Of a DNA stretch of 64,000 bases, positions 61,596-64,000 are shown piece after piece (the stretch's first letter is position 1; every line of letters begins with the position of its first letter). The position numbers and the translations under genes are program-made. A model generated the notes under the pieces. The model ran no database searches, was not told the origin of the DNA, and saw only the letters and a program-made list of their open reading frames with translations. The DNA comes from Oceanisphaera profunda (GTDB lineage: Bacteria; Pseudomonadota; Gammaproteobacteria; Enterobacterales; Aeromonadaceae), in assembly GCF_002157895.1 (NCBI RefSeq), contig NZ_CP021377.1, forward strand, positions 3,286,001 to 3,350,000, in the 5' to 3' direction.

Positions 61596-63335
61596 TTACT
61601 GCTTCTGGACCAGTGCCGTGCCCACGCCGTGGCGCTTAGACTCACTGACTGCGGTGACAGTACCGTCAGCGTTAAAGACGATGCCATTGGCGGCGCCTAT
61701 TTGGTCGGTCTCGGCAAATTTATGGCCCTTTGCTGCGAGCGCCTTGGCTTGCTCGCTATTAGGAAAGGCCAACATAGTTTCTACCAAAGTAGTGTCGCCA
61801 TTGCGCTGGCTTAAGCGCGGTGCGTCTATGGCTTCACTCAGTGACATGCCTAAATCAATGTGATTGACCATGGTTTGCAGCACGGTAGTGATGATGGTGG
61901 AGCCACCGGGTGAGCCGATGGTAAAGGCGGGTTTGTTGTCTTTCAGCACTATGGTGGGGCTCATGCTGGAGCGCGGGCGCTTAAAGGCTTCTGCCACGTT
62001 GGGATGGGGCGCACTAAAGTCAAAGTCGGTCATCTCGTTATTCAGCAAGAAGCCGCGGCCGGGCACCACTATGCCGCTGCCACCCCAATCTTCGATAGTA
62101 AAGGTGTAAGCCACCACATTACCTTCGCGGTCTGAGACGGCTAAGTGCGTGGTATGCAAAGACTCAGGGCTTAAGGTGGCGCTCGCTGGGCGCAGTGGCA
62201 CAGATGGGTCTTCTTGATAGACAAAAGGATCACCGGGTTCGCTCTTGCTCAATGCTTGACCGCTCATCAACTTGGCGCGGTGCTTGGCATAGTCTTTAGA
62301 CAGCAACCCCATAGTAGGGACATCCGTATATTCACTGTCGGCGACATACGCATTGCGATCCGCAAAGGCGAGGCGCGAGGCTTGTAGATATAAGTGCTCC
62401 ACCTCTGCTCGTGGCAGGTTGGCTAAATCAAAGGTCTCCAACATATTAAGCGCTTGGGCGATGGCGATACCGCCACTGGAAGGCGGCGCCATGCCATATA
62501 CATCATAACCGCGATAAGTGGAATGGATGGGCTGGCGCAGTCGTACCTCGTAATCTTTAAGGTCGTTCAAGCTCATTTGGCCGGAGAGCACTTGCGTACC
62601 CTCGGTGATCGGCGGTTGATTAACGGCGGCCACTATCTCTTTAGCAAGCTCACCTTCATAAAATGCCTTAGCGCCGCCCTGGGTCAGCAGTCGATAAGTA
62701 TTGGCTAAATCTGGGTTACTAAAGTGGCTGCCAACGGCATGGGCTTTACCGTCAGTTAAATACAGCTGTTGGGCGCTCTCAAAGCGAGCAAACTTTTTCT
62801 CGTTAATTTTGCTGATGCGGTTAAAGTTTTCGCTGACGGCAAAACCGTCGTCGGCCACCTTAATGGCGGGTGCTAAGAGCTGCTCAAAATTCATGGTGCC
62901 ATAGCGGGTGAGCGCCTCTTGCCAGCCTAACACTGTGCCGGGCACGCCCACGGAAATGCCATTGGGCACGGCTGCTTCCCATTCCAGCGCCACACCATCG
63001 GCTAAAAATACCGAAGGGGTAAAGTAAGCGGGCGCGGTTTCTCGGTGATCTATGCTGATCACCTTGTCGTCTTTAGCGGAATAAATCAGCATAAAGCCGC
63101 CCCCGCCAATGCCGCAACTAAAGGGGTCGGTAACGCCCAGTGTGGCGGCGGCTGCCACCGCCGCATCGATGGCGTTGCCACCCTTATCTAAAATCTGCAG
63201 TGCGGCTTGGCTGGCTTGTTCCGATACAGTGGCCACGGCACCCCCATGGCCAGTACTCACGGCGGGGGCGGCGTATATCTGAAAGCAACTGAGTAACAAC
63301 GCCGTTGCGAGGACGGGTCGAAAGTCCTTTTTCAT
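61596..63335 (-). CDS. ggt: Gamma-glutamyltransferase
   Basis: This is a periplasmic N-terminal-nucleophile hydrolase that splits glutathione and other gamma-glutamyl compounds. A signal peptide (1-23, ALLLSCFQIYAAPA) is followed by the large subunit with DPFSCGIGGGGFMLIY and the catalytic region. Self-cleavage is expected at the second Thr of SLHTTHLAVSDREGN (near residue 383), giving the small subunit. SMSPTIVLKDNKP and GSPGGSTIITTVLQ are conserved near the active site. The length of 579 residues matches E. coli Ggt (580). I start at ATG 63335, with AAGGAGAG upstream. It is monocistronic. Confidence 0.95.
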   Translation of the reverse strand: MKKDFRPVLATALLLSCFQIYAAPAVSTGHGGAVATVSEQASQAALQILDKGGNAIDAAVAAAATLGVTDPFSCGIGGGGFMLIYSAKDDKVISIDHRETAPAYFTPSVFLADGVALEWEAAVPNGISVGVPGTVLGWQEALTRYGTMNFEQLLAPAIKVADDGFAVSENFNRISKINEKKFARFESAQQLYLTDGKAHAVGSHFSNPDLANTYRLLTQGGAKAFYEGELAKEIVAAVNQPPITEGTQVLSGQMSLNDLKDYEVRLRQPIHSTYRGYDVYGMAPPSSGGIAIAQALNMLETFDLANLPRAEVEHLYLQASRLAFADRNAYVADSEYTDVPTMGLLSKDYAKHRAKLMSGQALSKSEPGDPFVYQEDPSVPLRPASATLSPESLHTTHLAVSDREGNVVAYTFTIEDWGGSGIVVPGRGFLLNNEMTDFDFSAPHPNVAEAFKRPRSSMSPTIVLKDNKPAFTIGSPGGSTIITTVLQTMVNHIDLGMSLSEAIDAPRLSQRNGDTTLVETMLAFPNSEQAKALAAKGHKFAETDQIGAANGIVFNADGTVTAVSESKRHGVGTALVQKQ

Positions 63336-63356
63336 GTTTAACTCTCCTTGGATCAT

Positions 63357-63652
63357 AGTGGTAATAGATAAAAACTAAACACCCAGTTAGGGTTTGTTGA
63401 TATCGCCAGCCCAGCTCATATTGCGCCTTGCTGTTTTTAGTCAGCTACCAAGTCAGCCATTGGTAGCGCATCAAGAGTGTAGTTTATATTCAAATGAGTC
63501 AAATTGTTAATTTTAAGATAAATAGTTGTTATTTTTAGCCATGTGCCGAGGCAACCATAATGCTAAAAAGCAGGCTCGATCCATGAGCGTGTTAAATGAC
63601 CCCTGAGGGTGTAAAGTGCTGGGGGAGTGATTATTTTTCAGGAGCCTTAAAC
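63357..63652. other. Gap between ggt and the VOC gene
   Basis: About 296 bases with two divergent promoters expected. The A/T-rich part 63480-63540 (GTCAAATTGTTAATTTTAAG) is the likely core. I see no gene, RNA or repeat here. Confidence 0.5.
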
Positions 63653-64000
63653 ATGATCAGTTACGTTACGATAGGTGTCAGTGATTTAGACGCAGCCAAA
63701 GCCTTCTATGGTGAGCTACTGGCCGAGCTGGGCGGTAAGGTGTTACTGGACATGGGGCGTATCAGTTTTATTGGTGAAACTATGGCACAACCCATGCTGG
63801 CGGTGTGTATTCCATTTAATAAAGCGCCCGCAGAGCCGGGTAACGGCAATATGGTGTCATTTTCACCCGGCAGTAAAGCCGCGGTAGATGCCATGTACCA
63901 CAAAGCCATCGCCTTGGGCGCAAGTTGTGATGGCACACCCGGTCAGCGCGTTGCTGATAAGTTTTATGGTGCTTATGTGAAAGATGCCGACGGCAACAAA
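63653..64000 (+). CDS. VOC/glyoxalase-fold protein, 3' end beyond the window
   Basis: The first 116 codons of a vicinal-oxygen-chelate family protein are present. The sequence MISYVTIGVSDLDAAKAFYG, then ELLAELGGKVLLDMGRISFIGE and NGNMVSFSPGSKAAVDAMYHKAIALGA, follows one VOC module. It ends at YVKDADGNK, the typical end region of the glyoxalase/bleomycin-resistance fold. AGGAG lies eight bases before the ATG. Only a few residues are likely to be missing, since the family is about 120-130 residues. The substrate is not predictable. Confidence 0.85.
   Translation, partial: MISYVTIGVSDLDAAKAFYGELLAELGGKVLLDMGRISFIGETMAQPMLAVCIPFNKAPAEPGNGNMVSFSPGSKAAVDAMYHKAIALGASCDGTPGQRVADKFYGAYVKDADGNK

Overview
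The window looks like a chromosomal stretch of a marine or estuarine gammaproteobacterium. The gene order and protein types fit the Aeromonadales/Oceanisphaera-Oceanimonas group best. That placement is inferred from recognisable neighbourhoods (fimV-truA-accD-folC-dedD; smrB/prmB-aroC-epmC-yfcL; cysD-cysNC beside an SLC13 permease; ttrS-ttrR), not from a database search. Most of the sequence is core or housekeeping DNA. There is no phage, no CRISPR array and no rRNA.

Layout. 0-11 kb: a TtrS/TtrR-type two-component system, cytoplasmic asparaginase (ansA), SppA protease, a FadH-like dienoyl-CoA reductase, a YdjA-type nitroreductase, a PAP2 phosphatase and pdxB. 11-18 kb: fimV, truA, accD-folC (overlapping by one base) and a DedD-like SPOR protein. 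18-26 kb: the agmatine-to-putrescine pair aguB-aguA, a Na+/H+ antiporter-family permease, a 2-Cys peroxiredoxin, a TIGR02647 protein, modF, a ChrR-like cupin and rnt. 26.5-31 kb: tRNA-Ser(GGA), a DUF2982 protein, a universal stress protein, and a complete IS66-family element with 8-bp target duplication. The IS lies inside the decayed remains of a YeiH-type exporter gene. 31-37 kb: sixA, smrB, prmB, aroC, epmC, an ATP-NAD-kinase-like protein and yfcL. 37-43 kb: the sulfate activation genes cysD and cysNC with a divergent SLC13 permease, the 4.5S RNA gene, a metallothionein and a CsbD protein.

43-48.7 kb is the most distinctive part. It is visibly richer in A/T than its surroundings. It begins after 23 perfect copies of CCTA and holds a TRAP transporter (dctPQM), a second asparaginase-family enzyme without a signal peptide, and a GntR/FadR-type regulator. 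A strong sigma-70 promoter with a palindrome at its start point precedes dctP. I read it as an acquired uptake-and-deamidation unit for an asparagine-like or amide substrate.

48.7-64 kb is a mixed set of small conserved proteins (DUF2799 lipoprotein, DUF3297, ABM-domain, DUF1971, ACT_3, DUF6172), a methyltransferase, a RIO-type kinase, PhzF, YcgN, PsiE, a yeast-type cytosine deaminase and a broken SOUL heme-binding gene. It also has a secreted VWA protein with five Ig-like repeats, gamma-glutamyltransferase and a truncated VOC protein at the window edge.

Intergenic DNA carries several repeat families. These are an inverted repeat around GCCACGGAATACACGGA at several places, 7-bp tandem repeats at two, a GCGCTTTAGCTG inverted repeat, three 22-bp repeats before accD, and an 18-bp sequence shared by two loci. 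They are the main structure that the genes do not explain.
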